From assembly GCF_017695955.1 (NCBI RefSeq), contig NZ_JAAORO010000003.1:310001-374000 (forward strand): 64,000 nucleotides of DNA. Direction: 5' to 3'. Both the position numbers and the translations under genes were made by a program. Positions 1 through 12,115 of this stretch are shown in pieces (the stretch's first letter is position 1; the number at the start of each line of letters is the position of its first letter). The notes below the pieces were generated by a model, which saw only the letters and a program-made list of their open reading frames with translations, was not told the DNA's origin and did not search any database. The stretch is from Prochlorococcus marinus XMU1419 (GTDB lineage: Bacteria > Cyanobacteriota > Cyanobacteriia > PCC-6307 > Cyanobiaceae).

Positions 1-962
1 CAGATATCAAATCAACAAATATTTCTCCCCAAGATTACATTGAAGAAAGTTATAAAAAAAACACTACTGATGAATTCATAGAACCTATAAGAATGACCGA
101 AAACTATTTAAAAGATGGGGATAGTTTAATTTGCTTTAACTTCCGTCCAGATAGAGCTAGACAAATAATAAAATCACTTTCACAAAAAGATTTCTCAGAT
201 TTTGAACGAAAAATTGTCCCAAATTTAGATTTGGTTACCTTTACTCAATATGACATAAACTTCCCCGTTAAAGTTGCATTTCCTCCCGAATCTCTCAATA
301 ATTTTGTCGGCCAAATAGTTTCAGAAAACGGTCTCAAACAATACAGAACAGCAGAGACAGAAAAATATCCTCACGTAACATATTTTTTCAATGGAGGAGT
401 AGAAATTCCTTTACCGGGAGAAGAGAGACATTTAATTCCATCTCCAAGAGTCGCAACTTATGATATGAAACCTGAAATGTCTGCCGAGGAACTAACTATA
501 AGTTGTTCTAATGCAATTAAAAGTGGAAACTATGCTTTTGTTGTTATAAATTTTGCCAATCCAGATATGGTCGGTCATACAGGCAATATGAATGCAACAA
601 TAAAAGCAATAGAAACAGTAGATAAATGTATTGGTCAAATAGTAAATGCTACTGGAGAAATGGGTGGGAGCATTCTCATAACAGCTGATCATGGTAATGC
701 AGAGGTGATGAAAGGGCCTGCAGGAGAACCATGGACAGCACATACTGTAAATAAAGTCCCTTTAATTTTTGTTGAGGGAGAAAAAAGAAAAATACCGAAT
801 ATGGGAAATAAGATTGATTTAAGGAACAATGCTGGCTTGGCGGATATAGCACCAACTATATTACAATTACTAGGTCTCCCAATTCCAAAAGAAATGACAG
901 GAAAATCCCTTATTAAAGAAATCGAGTTGAAAGGTTATAATAAGGTTGTACAACATGTTTAA
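1..962 (+). CDS. gpmI: 2,3-bisphosphoglycerate-independent phosphoglycerate mutase, C-terminal part
   Basis: Interconverts 3- and 2-phosphoglycerate in glycolysis and gluconeogenesis in the cytosol. The window opens inside the gene: the frame is open from base 3 to the stop at 960-962, giving about 319 residues of a protein usually near 540, so the N-terminus lies upstream. Visible alkaline-phosphatase-superfamily motifs are [10 protein letters not shown], the metal-site segment [12 protein letters not shown], and [10 protein letters not shown] followed by [10 protein letters not shown]. These mark the cofactor-independent, Mn-dependent family. The internal ATG at 93 is not the start, because family sequence continues upstream of it. 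secG follows 24 bp later on the same strand. Confidence 0.95.
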   Translation, partial: DIKSTNISPQDYIEESYKKNTTDEFIEPIRMTENYLKDGDSLICFNFRPDRARQIIKSLSQKDFSDFERKIVPNLDLVTFTQYDINFPVKVAFPPESLNNFVGQIVSENGLKQYRTAETEKYPHVTYFFNGGVEIPLPGEERHLIPSPRVATYDMKPEMSAEELTISCSNAIKSGNYAFVVINFANPDMVGHTGNMNATIKAIETVDKCIGQIVNATGEMGGSILITADHGNAEVMKGPAGEPWTAHTVNKVPLIFVEGEKRKIPNMGNKIDLRNNAGLADIAPTILQLLGLPIPKEMTGKSLIKEIELKGYNKVVQHV

Positions 963-986
963 AGGTAATAAATCTTTATTTAAGCA

Positions 987-1214
987 ATGATTCAAATTTT
1001 GAGTTGGATATGGGTATTTTCTGGAACTCTTCTAATACTTTTAGTTTTACTTCATAGTCCCAAAGGCGACGGGATGGGAGGTATCGCTGCTAGTGGAAGT
1101 TCAATGTTTAATAGCGCAAGTAGTGCTGAAGCATCTCTTGACAAAATTACTTGGATTTTCTTAGCAATATTTTTATCTCTAGCAATTATTCTTAGCGCTG
1201 GTTGGATTTCGTAA
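987..1214 (+). CDS. secG: Preprotein translocase subunit SecG
   Basis: Small accessory subunit of the SecYEG protein-conducting channel in the cytoplasmic or thylakoid membrane. The 75-residue product has two hydrophobic helices (about residues 3-22 and 53-72) joined by a Gly/Ser-rich loop. The loop contains the HSPKGDGMGG and SSMFNSASSAEA segments typical of SecG. It lies 24 bp after gpmI, so the two may be co-transcribed. It converges on groL, whose terminator lies in the 71-bp gap. Length and topology fit the family. Confidence 0.9.
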   Translation: MIQILSWIWVFSGTLLILLVLLHSPKGDGMGGIAASGSSMFNSASSAEASLDKITWIFLAIFLSLAIILSAGWIS

Positions 1215-1221
1215 ATTTAAC

Positions 1222-1248
1222 AAAAAAAGAGACCACTAACGTGATCCC
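1222..1248 (-). terminator. Intrinsic terminator after groL
   Basis: Read on the minus strand, GGGATCAC-GTTA-GTGGTCTC forms an 8-bp stem (two G-U wobbles) with a 4-base loop, directly followed by seven T. It lies about 38 bp past the groL stop, in the gap between convergent secG and groL. It is one of the few convincing hairpin-plus-T-run terminators in the window. Confidence 0.65.
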
Positions 1249-1285
1249 TTTAAATTAAAAATAAAATTAGATTACTACTATTAAA

Positions 1286-2950
<1,665 letters not shown>

Positions 2951-2974
2951 TTAATAATTTTTGAAACAAATATT

Positions 2975-3286
2975 TTAGCTTACTACAGCTAAAATATCCT
3001 TTTCTGAGAGCAAGACATATTCATCTCCTCCCAATTTAATGTCTGTTCCAGCATATTTGCTGTACAAAACTTTATCGCCAATACTCACTTCTGGAGTTTG
3101 TCGAGAACCATCTTCGTTAAGTTTCCCAGGACCTACCTGAGCAACTTCTCCTATTTGTGGTTTTTCCTTGGCTGTATCGGGCAAAAGAATGCCCCCAGCA
3201 GTTTTTTCCTCAGATGCGGAAACTTTAATAAATATTCTATCTCCCAGTGGTTTAACTGTAGAGACTGTAAGTGAAACAGCTGCCAT
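2975..3286 (-). CDS. groS: Co-chaperonin GroES (10 kDa)
   Basis: Heptameric lid of the GroEL chamber. The 103-residue product shows the family signature [12 protein letters not shown] near the N-terminus, the mobile-loop region [19 protein letters not shown], and [16 protein letters not shown]-type residues late in the chain. It is the first gene of a groS-groL operon. The 219-bp divergent spacer to atpD carries several short palindromes but no recognisable CIRCE element, so heat-shock control by HrcA cannot be read from the sequence here. Confidence 0.97.
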   Translation of the reverse strand: MAAVSLTVSTVKPLGDRIFIKVSASEEKTAGGILLPDTAKEKPQIGEVAQVGPGKLNEDGSRQTPEVSIGDKVLYSKYAGTDIKLGGDEYVLLSEKDILAVVS

Positions 3287-3310
3287 AGATTAATGGAGAA
3301 TCATGATTGA

Positions 3311-3483
3311 GACGCTATGCGTCATAAAATTAGAAAGAGAAATTCTCTATCCGTATCATCAACAACATAATCTGCTAAGCAGCAATTAAACCATACTTCA
3401 ACTGTGCGGGTGGCCGAACCGATTTAACGAATCTACCCATGAGGTGGTAGTATTTTCGGATTATAAGCTGTATAAAATCAGCT
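3311..3483. promoter_or_regulatory. Palindrome-dense spacer between groS and atpD
   Basis: Five short inverted repeats lie in this divergent spacer: GACGC-tat-GCGTC (3311-3323), AGAGA-aat-TCTCT (3336-3348), CTGCT-a-AGCAG (3372-3382), CTACC...GGTAG near 3433-3450 (alternatively GGGTGG/CTACCC starting near 3408), and AGCTG...CAGCT (3466-3483). The loop of the last holds TATAAAAT at 3471-3478, a good -10 candidate for atpD about 28 bp before its ATG. The stretch around 3406-3460 is clearly more GC-rich than the flanking DNA. Function is inferred only. Confidence 0.4.
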
Positions 3484-3502
3484 ATTCATCACCAAACAAT
3501 AA

Positions 3503-4966
<1,464 letters not shown>

Positions 4967-5007
4967 ACATCTATAAAAATATTTAACCCTCAATAGTTTT
5001 TAATTTA

Positions 5008-5412
5008 ATGGCAATTTCTCTTAAAGTTTTAGCTCCTAACAAAAATGTTTATCAAGGCGAAGCTGAAGAAGTAATCTTACCCAGTACAACTGGCCAAATT
5101 GGTGTACTACCAGGACATATTTCTTTAGTTACTGCTATTGATATTGGCGTTTTAAGGCTAAGAATGAATTCTCAGTGGAAATCTATTGCTTTAATGGGTG
5201 GCTTTGCTGAAATTGAATCAGATGAAGTCATAGTTTTAGTAAACAACGCTGAAATTGGTTCTGAGATTAATATTCAAAATGCTGAAGAAGATCTTAAAGA
5301 AGCAAAATTAAAAATTAGTAAATACTCTGAAAATGAAAAAAATCCAGAGAAAATTAAAGCCTTGAAAGAAATTTCAAAGGCTGAAGCCAGGATTCAAGCT
5401 GCTAAAAACTAA
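5008..5412 (+). CDS. atpC: F1F0 ATP synthase subunit epsilon
   Basis: Central-stalk subunit that couples rotation to the beta subunits and limits wasteful ATP hydrolysis. The 134 residues match the family: an N-terminal beta-sandwich ([26 protein letters not shown], quoted here only in part as [19 protein letters not shown], then GQIGVLPGH) and a charged C-terminal helical hairpin rich in Lys and Glu. It follows atpD by 41 bp and is surely co-transcribed with it. The stop lies 2 bp from the stop of the convergent PSRP-3 gene, leaving no room for a separate terminator. Confidence 0.95.
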   Translation: MAISLKVLAPNKNVYQGEAEEVILPSTTGQIGVLPGHISLVTAIDIGVLRLRMNSQWKSIALMGGFAEIESDEVIVLVNNAEIGSEINIQNAEEDLKEAKLKISKYSENEKNPEKIKALKEISKAEARIQAAKN

Positions 5413-5414
5413 TT

Positions 5415-5882
5415 TTAAGCAGTTCCACAAAAAGTTACTTCAGGAAACTTTAGTTTCGCTTCTTCTAGTTTTTTTGTTTTACCCTCTTCTTGCCAATAAT
5501 TGATTACTTCTGTAGCTTTATTCAATATTTCGACCCTTTCATTATCTGTAATCCAGCCCTTATTCTCTAATTCTCCTTTTAATTTTTCCCAAGCATCATC
5601 CCTCGGCCAAAAATAATAAGCAGTTAAAGGACTTGGACCACCCCCAACTATTTGATCAACAGCTAATGCGACATTATCTGGTAACCAGAGTACTTTAATA
5701 ATAAATCTTCCTTCGTCAGGTTTAGGAGTATAACCAGAAGGGACCCCATCTTCATCAATTTTGGCAGCAGCTAGTACAGCTGAAGCTCCTAACATTCCTG
5801 AATTAGGAGAAGAATTTTTAGATTTTGGGTCATCACTAATTTTTTCTTTTGAATTTTGATTTAACTTATCTGATGAAGTCAT
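5415..5882 (-). CDS. Probable plastid-type ribosomal protein PSRP-3 (Ycf65)
   Basis: A 155-residue protein whose middle and C-terminal part (about residues 60-140) matches the PSRP-3/Ycf65 family of small-subunit ribosomal proteins found in cyanobacteria and chloroplasts. Diagnostic segments are [34 protein letters not shown] and [12 protein letters not shown]. The first 55-60 residues are a polar Ser/Lys/Asp-rich, probably disordered extension. It is last in a possible minus-strand set after pepP and the 54-residue ORF. The assignment rests on remembered motifs, and its role in the 30S subunit is known for the family only. Confidence 0.85.
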   Translation of the reverse strand: MTSSDKLNQNSKEKISDDPKSKNSSPNSGMLGASAVLAAAKIDEDGVPSGYTPKPDEGRFIIKVLWLPDNVALAVDQIVGGGPSPLTAYYFWPRDDAWEKLKGELENKGWITDNERVEILNKATEVINYWQEEGKTKKLEEAKLKFPEVTFCGTA

Positions 5883-5989
5883 TCACTTAATTATCTTTCA
5901 TAAATAATTTATCAGTTTATGGTCACCTTTTGATTGATTTATTCAAAATTTCTTGATTTTAGTTATTCATACTTTTTTTAAAAGTATTT

Positions 5990-6154
5990 TTATCTATCAT
6001 GAGGAACTTTATAAAAATCATAAATTGTAGCTTCCAAGGAATCCCAAAGATCTTTAGGGATGTCGTTTTCTTCAGCAAACATACCAAGCTGACTAGCCAA
6101 ACCTCTTGCTTGCAAAAGTTTTGAATCATGGGAATCTGACTTATTCATATTCAT
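5990..6154 (-). CDS. Small hypothetical protein, 54 residues
   Basis: Minus-strand ORF in the gap between pepP and the PSRP-3 gene. It starts at the ATG at 6154 (a second ATG at 6148 would give 52 residues) and ends at TAA 5990-5992. The acidic, soluble product contains LLQARGLASQLGMFAEEND and PKDLWDSLEATIYDFYKV, a pattern suggesting two amphipathic helices. It is in the same orientation as its neighbours, 54 bp after pepP. I do not recognise a named family. Balanced codon use and a regular helical pattern support a real gene. Confidence 0.6.
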   Translation of the reverse strand: MNMNKSDSHDSKLLQARGLASQLGMFAEENDIPKDLWDSLEATIYDFYKVPHDR

Positions 6155-6208
6155 ATTTGAACTTTAAACTTTATAAAAAATAAATCTATTAATTAGATAA
6201 GTCAAATT

Positions 6209-7534
6209 TTAAAATTCTAAATCAGAAATTTCTTTTAGTGCAGCAATACTTAAAACTTCTGGTTTTGTGTCTTGGACCAGAACATCATCTTCTATTCTTA
6301 TCCCAATGCCTTTCCATTTCTCGTCAATGAGAGGTTGTCCTTCAGGGACTGGGATCCTATCACTTATATAGATCCCAGGTTCTACGGTGAGAATCATTCC
6401 ATTCTGTAATGGAACTTCATAGTCCCCCATTCTATATGCTCCAACATCATGCACATCTAATCCAAGCCAATGCCCAGTTCTATGCATGTAAAGATGTTTA
6501 TAAGATTGATTCTCAATTATCTCCTCAGTACTGCCTGCCAATAACCCGATTTCTTTTAATCCTTCAATCAGAATTTTTAAGGCAACATTATGTACAGCAT
6601 TAGAATTGGATCCAGTTACTGCACTTTTTATTGCATTTTTCTGCGCACTCAATACAATTTCGTAAATAACTTTTTGCTCTTTAGAAAATTTTCCGCCTAT
6701 TGGGATAGTTCTTGTTATGTCTCCATTGTAATAATCAGTTAGTGAGCAGCCAGCATCTACCAACAACAAATCTTTCTTGTTCAATTGACAGTTATTTGAA
6801 GTGTAATGCAAAATACATGCATTATCGCCTGAAGCAACAATAGAGTTATAAGCGGGACCTCTTGCACCTTTTTCCAAAAAGAATCCTTCTAGAAGCCCCT
6901 GTATTTGTCTTTCATTTTTCTTTGTTGAGATAGATTCTCTAACTAGTTCATGAGCTTCTGCTGAAATTTGTATAGCCTCTCTCATACGATTAATTTCAAA
7001 TTTACTTTTAATTAATCTCATCTCATTTAAATAAATTTCTGGAGATTTTATAGAATTTGCACCAATCCCTAATCTTGAGCGATTTTCAAGTTGTTGTGAA
7101 AATATCTCCAGTACTATTTTCTCGATTAATGGATACTTACCAATCGAAAAAACAAGTTCATCACAACCATTTATATAACTAGGAAGCAAATCTTTTAGCT
7201 CGGTTATTGAGTGAGCCTTATCTGCCTTAAACTCATTTTCAGCGCCTTCTAAACCCCATCTAAAGCCGTGCCATACTTCACTGATGACATCTTTAGGAGA
7301 AACAAACATAATAAATCTCTCTCCCTTTGGCTTATGAGATAAAAAAAGAGCGATAGCATCAGGTTCATCGAAACCAGTTAAATACCAAAAATTACTATCT
7401 TGTCTAAAAGGATATTCACAATCAGCATGGTGCTTTACAAGATTAGCTCCAGGAATAATAGCAGCTTTTCCACCTAATCTATTTAGGAAAATTTCTCTTC
7501 TTTCTTCAAAAACTTTATTGTCTTGTTTAAACAT
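6209..7534 (-). CDS. pepP: Xaa-Pro aminopeptidase (M24B)
   Basis: Removes the N-terminal residue from peptides with proline in second position. The 441-residue product has the aminopeptidase P N-terminal domain (about 1-165) and the pita-bread catalytic domain. All five metal ligands are visible: Asp260 in LLVDAGC, Asp272 in NGDITRTIP, His355 in HRTGHWLGLDVHDVG, Glu385 in LTVEPGIYI and Glu415 in GIRIEDDVLV. It is divergent from the CNNM-like gene across 74 bp. The intact ligand set argues for an active dinuclear metallopeptidase, probably in the cytosol since no signal peptide is seen. Confidence 0.95.
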   Translation of the reverse strand: MFKQDNKVFEERREIFLNRLGGKAAIIPGANLVKHHADCEYPFRQDSNFWYLTGFDEPDAIALFLSHKPKGERFIMFVSPKDVISEVWHGFRWGLEGAENEFKADKAHSITELKDLLPSYINGCDELVFSIGKYPLIEKIVLEIFSQQLENRSRLGIGANSIKSPEIYLNEMRLIKSKFEINRMREAIQISAEAHELVRESISTKKNERQIQGLLEGFFLEKGARGPAYNSIVASGDNACILHYTSNNCQLNKKDLLLVDAGCSLTDYYNGDITRTIPIGGKFSKEQKVIYEIVLSAQKNAIKSAVTGSNSNAVHNVALKILIEGLKEIGLLAGSTEEIIENQSYKHLYMHRTGHWLGLDVHDVGAYRMGDYEVPLQNGMILTVEPGIYISDRIPVPEGQPLIDEKWKGIGIRIEDDVLVQDTKPEVLSIAALKEISDLEF

Positions 7535-7608
7535 AAATTGTGTATTGGCGTGTTTAAAAAAAAAATGGAAGAATGAGTTAAAACAGATTTAGTACTTATT
7601 CTATTTTA

Positions 7609-8586
7609 ATGGAACCAAGTGTTTACGGTTTAATTTTGCTCATTATTATAATTTTAATTGGCTCTGCATGTTGTTCGGGAGTAGAAGCGGCTTTTTTAGC
7701 TGTAAATTCAATTAGAATTCTAGAAATAGCCTCAAAACAAAAGCCAAAAAGTTCTGCGAATCAACTCCTTAAACTTAGAAAACATCTTGGAAGGACATTA
7801 ACTGTAATTACTATCACTAATAATGGATTTAACATAATCGGAAGTCTTATTTTAGGCGTATACGGAGCATTAGTAATTAACAGTAGTTATGGTTTAACCC
7901 TATTTTCAATTGTTTTTTATATATTAGTTGTTTTGGTAGGGGAAGTACTACCAAAAGCTCTTGGCACAAGATTTTCAGTCCAAATAGCAATATTATCCGT
8001 TCCTATCTTGAGAATATTAAATACTCTAATGAGGCCATTCTTAATATTAATAGAACAAATATTTCCTGTTATTACTGCAGAAAATGAAATTTCAACTGAT
8101 GAAGAAGAAATTAGGCAAATGGCCAAAATTGGAAGTCAGAAAGGTTTGATAGAAGCTGATGAGGCAGCAATGATATTTAAAGTTTTTCAACTAAATGATT
8201 TAAAAGCTAAAGATTTAATGATCCCTAGGGTGTCAGCACCTTGCCTTGATGGGTCTTCTAATCTTGATGAAATCTCAAAACTCATAATGTCCGATAACTC
8301 TCCATGGTGGGTTATTTTGGGAGATAAAGTTGACAAGATACAAGGGGTAGTTAAACGTGAAAAAATGTTAGCAGAGTTAGTTAATGGGAAAAATAAGAAA
8401 TTATTATCGGAAATTTGCGAACCTGTGGACTATATTCCAGAAATGATTAAGGCAGATCAATTATTAACAAGATTTGACAAGAATCATAAAGGAGTGAAAG
8501 TAGTAGTAGATGAATTTGGGGGATTCGTGGGAATTATTGGTTCAGAAGCTGTTCTATCTGTTTTGGCGGGTTGGTGGAAAAAATAA
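7609..8586 (+). CDS. CNNM/DUF21 membrane protein with CBS domains
   Basis: A 325-residue member of the CNNM/CorC (often labelled hemolysin C-like) family. The N-terminal half is a DUF21/CNNM membrane domain with about four hydrophobic segments, beginning ILLIIIILIGSACCSGVEAAF and including VVLVGEVLPKALGTR. A CBS pair follows (about 190-320), ending VDEFGGFVGIIGS. The protein stops there, so the C-terminal CorC_HlyC domain of longer relatives (about 430 residues) is absent. Relatives are linked to divalent-cation, often Mg, transport; that is inference here. The GTPase gene follows 3 bp later. Confidence 0.85.
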   Translation: MEPSVYGLILLIIIILIGSACCSGVEAAFLAVNSIRILEIASKQKPKSSANQLLKLRKHLGRTLTVITITNNGFNIIGSLILGVYGALVINSSYGLTLFSIVFYILVVLVGEVLPKALGTRFSVQIAILSVPILRILNTLMRPFLILIEQIFPVITAENEISTDEEEIRQMAKIGSQKGLIEADEAAMIFKVFQLNDLKAKDLMIPRVSAPCLDGSSNLDEISKLIMSDNSPWWVILGDKVDKIQGVVKREKMLAELVNGKNKKLLSEICEPVDYIPEMIKADQLLTRFDKNHKGVKVVVDEFGGFVGIIGSEAVLSVLAGWWKK

Positions 8587-8589
8587 ATC

Positions 8590-9831
8590 ATGAAACAATT
8601 TAAAATTAATAAAAATTATTTACTTTTAAAAAATTGGTGGGAATCTATTGACCTTACCAATTATGAAAAAAGTCTTTTAAATAGAGAAATAATTTCTTTT
8701 AATCAACAACTTTTTAGACTCAAAGAAAAAAAAATAAGAATTGGAGTATATGGAAAATCAGGAGTAGGAAAATCCACAGTTTTAAATTCTTTATTAAAAA
8801 AAGATCTATATAAAACTGATATTATTAATGGAACTACAAGAGAAATACAAGCTGAAGAATGGAATATTAGAGATAAAACACTCAACGGTATAGAATTGCT
8901 AGATTCTCCAGGATTTGATTTCTGCGATATTAAATCCCCAGATAAAGTTTACTCCTTCATAAATCATACAGATATTATTTTATTTATAGTCTCAGGTGAC
9001 TTAAATAGAAATGAATTAAATGAAATCAAATCCTTAATTAAAGATGGGAAAAAAATTATTGTAATTTTAAATAAAATCGATCTTTTTAATAAAATTGAAT
9101 TAAAAGAAATAATAGAAAGTATAAAATTTAAGCTTCCAAAAGATTTAAATATTCCGATAATTACTAATCATGAAAACAATCTTAAAAATTACATGACAAA
9201 AATAATAAATAAATATGGTGAGATATTTTTAACACTAAATTCCCTTCAATCAGCTGACAAATTGTTTCTGCAAATAAAAGAGCAAAGATTGAAAAGAAGG
9301 CAGAAATTAGCACAGTCAACTATTGGTAAATTTTCGACCATAAAGGCATCAACAGTAGCTCTTAATCCTTTTATTATGTTCGATATTGCTGGTAGTTTTG
9401 CACTAGATACAGCATTGATTAGGGAATTAAGTAAGATTTACGGCTTAAATCTAAAGGGTGAATCTACCAGAAAAATATTTAAAAATATATCAATTAATAA
9501 TTTATTTTTGGGAGTCACTCAAGTCGGCGTCAATACCTCTTTTAACCTCATAAAAAAAGTAATTATTTTAACAGCACCTTTCACTAACGGGCTTTCATTA
9601 TTGCCCTATGGACCCATAGCAATTATCCAGGCAGTAATCGCAGTTTATTCCACAAAAATTCTTGGGCAATTAGCAGCAAAAGAGATATTTATAAGAAGCA
9701 AAGCTTCTTTTATAGAGCCTGCTATTATGCTCCAAAAAATGAACTTTAATGATCCAGAGATTTTTAAACACATAAATATTTATTTTTCAAATAGAAATTT
9801 AAATAATAATTTTGTTAGCATTCTGCCTTAA
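8590..9831 (+). CDS. Era/YcjF-like GTPase with C-terminal membrane-associated domain
   Basis: A 413-residue P-loop GTPase. G1 is GKSGVGKS at about residues 55-62, the G2 Thr pair is NGTTREI near 80, G3 is DSPG at 105-108 and G4 is NKID at 161-164. The C-terminal third (about 240-390) is hydrophobic and resembles the DUF697/YcjF-type region found in several cyanobacterial GTPases, with segments such as ASTVALNPFIMFDIAGSFAL. It sits 3 bp after the CNNM/CBS gene and 6 bp before nadD, so the four genes to nadE are likely one operon. Cellular target unknown. Confidence 0.85.
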   Translation: MKQFKINKNYLLLKNWWESIDLTNYEKSLLNREIISFNQQLFRLKEKKIRIGVYGKSGVGKSTVLNSLLKKDLYKTDIINGTTREIQAEEWNIRDKTLNGIELLDSPGFDFCDIKSPDKVYSFINHTDIILFIVSGDLNRNELNEIKSLIKDGKKIIVILNKIDLFNKIELKEIIESIKFKLPKDLNIPIITNHENNLKNYMTKIINKYGEIFLTLNSLQSADKLFLQIKEQRLKRRQKLAQSTIGKFSTIKASTVALNPFIMFDIAGSFALDTALIRELSKIYGLNLKGESTRKIFKNISINNLFLGVTQVGVNTSFNLIKKVIILTAPFTNGLSLLPYGPIAIIQAVIAVYSTKILGQLAAKEIFIRSKASFIEPAIMLQKMNFNDPEIFKHINIYFSNRNLNNNFVSILP

Positions 9832-9837
9832 ACTTAA

Positions 9838-10416
9838 ATGGGAAAAAGCATCGCATTATTTGGTACCAGTGCAGATCCACCTACCATTGGACATAAAAAA
9901 ATTCTTGAAGAATTATCCAAAATATATGCTTTTACAATTGGTTATGTTAGTAACAACCCCAACAAAAATCACAAAGAAGATATCTTAATTCGTAGCCATT
10001 TATTAAAAACTCTTATTGAAGATTTAGATAATCCTAAAATTTTATTTAATCAAAGTGTTAGTAGCCAATGGGCCGAAGAGTCAATTAAAAAATGTAAAAG
10101 AATTTATGAATTAAATAATCTAGATTTTGTTATTGGTAGCGATTTAATTAAAGATATTTTCTACTGGAAAAATTTTGATAAAATTACTGATGAGGTTACT
10201 TTTTTAGTAATTTTAAGAGAGGGATATCCTGTTGAATCAAATACTCTTAAAATGTTAGATACTTATAAAGTAAAATTTAAAATTTCAACCATAAAAATCC
10301 CAAACATTTCAAGTTCTACGCTCAGGTCAAATTTCAATTATTCTCATTTACCAACTTCATTAATAGATATTGTTAAAAAGAATAATTTATATGAATCCAC
10401 TAAATTAGTTGAATGA
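9838..10416 (+). CDS. nadD: Nicotinate-nucleotide adenylyltransferase
   Basis: Converts nicotinate mononucleotide and ATP to deamido-NAD in NAD synthesis. The 192-residue protein has the nucleotidyltransferase signature FGTSADPPTIGHKKIL, a variant of GGSFDPxHxGH, at residues 8-23, and the second signature SSSTLRSN near residue 157. Both are typical of the NadD/NMN adenylyltransferase fold. It overlaps nadE by 4 bp (ATGA), linking two successive steps of the pathway by translational coupling. Confidence 0.92.
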   Translation: MGKSIALFGTSADPPTIGHKKILEELSKIYAFTIGYVSNNPNKNHKEDILIRSHLLKTLIEDLDNPKILFNQSVSSQWAEESIKKCKRIYELNNLDFVIGSDLIKDIFYWKNFDKITDEVTFLVILREGYPVESNTLKMLDTYKVKFKISTIKIPNISSSTLRSNFNYSHLPTSLIDIVKKNNLYESTKLVE

Positions 10417-12110
10417 AGTTTTTACTTGCTCAAATTAATCCAGTAGTTGGTGATTTAGAGGGTAATGCAAAAAAAATACTTTGTACTGCTTCGAAAGCTA
10501 GCTCAACTTTTGCTGATTTAGTTCTTACTCCAGAATTATCACTATGGGGATATCCAGCAAATGACCTACTTCTTAAAAAAAATTTAATCAAAAATCAATA
10601 TCAAATTCTTGATCAATTAGCCTTAGATATTAATAAAAAATACGGAAGCTTGAGTATCACAGTAGGGATAGCTGAGATAATAAATGATTCTTTTTTCCCA
10701 AATCTTTATAACTCTATTGCATTGCTTGAGCGCGGAGAGTGGAAAATAATTGCTCGTAAAATTATCCTTCCCACCTATGAAGTATTTGATGAGAAAAGAT
10801 ACTTTAGGTCAGAAGAAAAAGTTTCCGTATTAACAAAAGAAATTAATAATAAAACCTGGCGACTTGGCTTCACTATATGTGAGGATTTATGGGTCAACAA
10901 AAATATAGAAGGTAGAGGAATTCATAAAAAAAATCCTATTTTTGATTTAAAGAAAAAAAAAGTTGATATCTTAGTGAACTTATCGGCCTCCCCATATACC
11001 TTCAAAAAGTTAGAGCTAAGATCCAAAGTTTCGAGTTTTGCTGCTAAATATCTTCAAGTACCGCTGATATATGTAAACCAGATTGGAGCAAATGATAATT
11101 TAATTTTTGATGGAAATAGTTTTATTCTTGATAAGAATGGATCTAAAATTAAGCAATTAAAATCTTTTTCAGAAGACCTCTCCAGTTGGGATATTAAACA
11201 AACAAAACCTCAAAAAAATAAATTTAAAAATTCTGAGATGTCATCAATTTTTGATGCATTAGTCCTTGGTGTTAGGGATTATGCTCAAAAATGCAGTTTT
11301 AAAACAGCTTTAATTGGACTAAGTGGTGGCATTGATTCAGCACTAGTTTCAGCAATTGCGACAGCTGCTCTAGGCAGTAATAACATTCATTGCGTTTCAA
11401 TGCCCTCTAAGTGGAGCTCATCTCATTCAAAGAGTGATGCGAAAGATTTAGCGAGAAGATTAAAAATAAATTTCAATAGCATCCCAATTGAAAAATTGAT
11501 GAACTCTTTTGAAGAATCTTTTATAAATACAATATCTTTCGAGATGGCTGAAATAACAAATCAAAATATTCAATCAAGAATCAGAGGAACTCTTCTTATG
11601 GCTTTAGCAAATCAAGAAAAGCATTTATTACTCTCAACAGGAAATAAATCAGAGCTAGCTGTAGGATATTGCACACTTTATGGTGATATGAATGGGGGAT
11701 TATCGGTAATCGGGGATTTATATAAAACTAATGTTTTTAAATTATGCAATTGGCTTGATAGTAAAGATTCAATTAATCATAGAAAGTCATATATGTTAGA
11801 TACTAATGTGGAAATAATTGGAGAAAATATACGTACGAAGGCTCCAAGTGCCGAATTAGGTCCTGATCAATTAGATACTGATTCTCTACCACCTTATTCT
11901 ATTTTAGATAATATTCTTAAAGGAATTATTGAAGAGAAAAAAGATTTACAACAACTAGAAAAAGATGGTTATAAAAAAGATTTAATTTTAAAAATTATCT
12001 CACTCATAAAAAAAGCGGAATTTAAAAGAAAGCAGGCTCCTCCAATCCTAAAACTAAGCAGTCAATCATTAGGAAGTGACTGGAGAGTTCCCATAGCAAT
12101 ATCTTATTAA
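10413..12110 (+). CDS. nadE: Glutamine-dependent NAD+ synthetase
   Basis: Amidates deamido-NAD to NAD+ using glutamine. The 565-residue protein has an N-terminal nitrilase-type glutaminase domain with triad Glu41 (TPELSLWGYP), Lys116 (ARKIILPTYEVFDEKRYF region) and Cys156 (FTICEDLW). The C-terminal synthetase domain carries the PP-loop LSGGIDSAL at about residues 303-311 and STGNKSELAVGY further on. It starts inside the end of nadD (4-bp overlap), so the last two steps of NAD synthesis are coupled. The stop is 5 bp from the convergent DUF3326 gene. Confidence 0.96.
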   Translation: MKFLLAQINPVVGDLEGNAKKILCTASKASSTFADLVLTPELSLWGYPANDLLLKKNLIKNQYQILDQLALDINKKYGSLSITVGIAEIINDSFFPNLYNSIALLERGEWKIIARKIILPTYEVFDEKRYFRSEEKVSVLTKEINNKTWRLGFTICEDLWVNKNIEGRGIHKKNPIFDLKKKKVDILVNLSASPYTFKKLELRSKVSSFAAKYLQVPLIYVNQIGANDNLIFDGNSFILDKNGSKIKQLKSFSEDLSSWDIKQTKPQKNKFKNSEMSSIFDALVLGVRDYAQKCSFKTALIGLSGGIDSALVSAIATAALGSNNIHCVSMPSKWSSSHSKSDAKDLARRLKINFNSIPIEKLMNSFEESFINTISFEMAEITNQNIQSRIRGTLLMALANQEKHLLLSTGNKSELAVGYCTLYGDMNGGLSVIGDLYKTNVFKLCNWLDSKDSINHRKSYMLDTNVEIIGENIRTKAPSAELGPDQLDTDSLPPYSILDNILKGIIEEKKDLQQLEKDGYKKDLILKIISLIKKAEFKRKQAPPILKLSSQSLGSDWRVPIAISY

Positions 12111-12115
12111 TCACT

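Noticed and set aside
3287-3330. CIRCE heat-shock element before groS
   Set aside because: No TTAGCACTC-N9-GAGTGCTAA or close variant is present; the GACGC/GCGTC palindrome is different in sequence and spacing.
3406-3460. tRNA-like start (GCGGGTGGCCGAACC) in the groS-atpD spacer
   Set aside because: It resembles the 5' half of a class II tRNA, but the D loop lacks GG, no 3' acceptor strand complements the first bases, and no T arm (GGTTC) follows.
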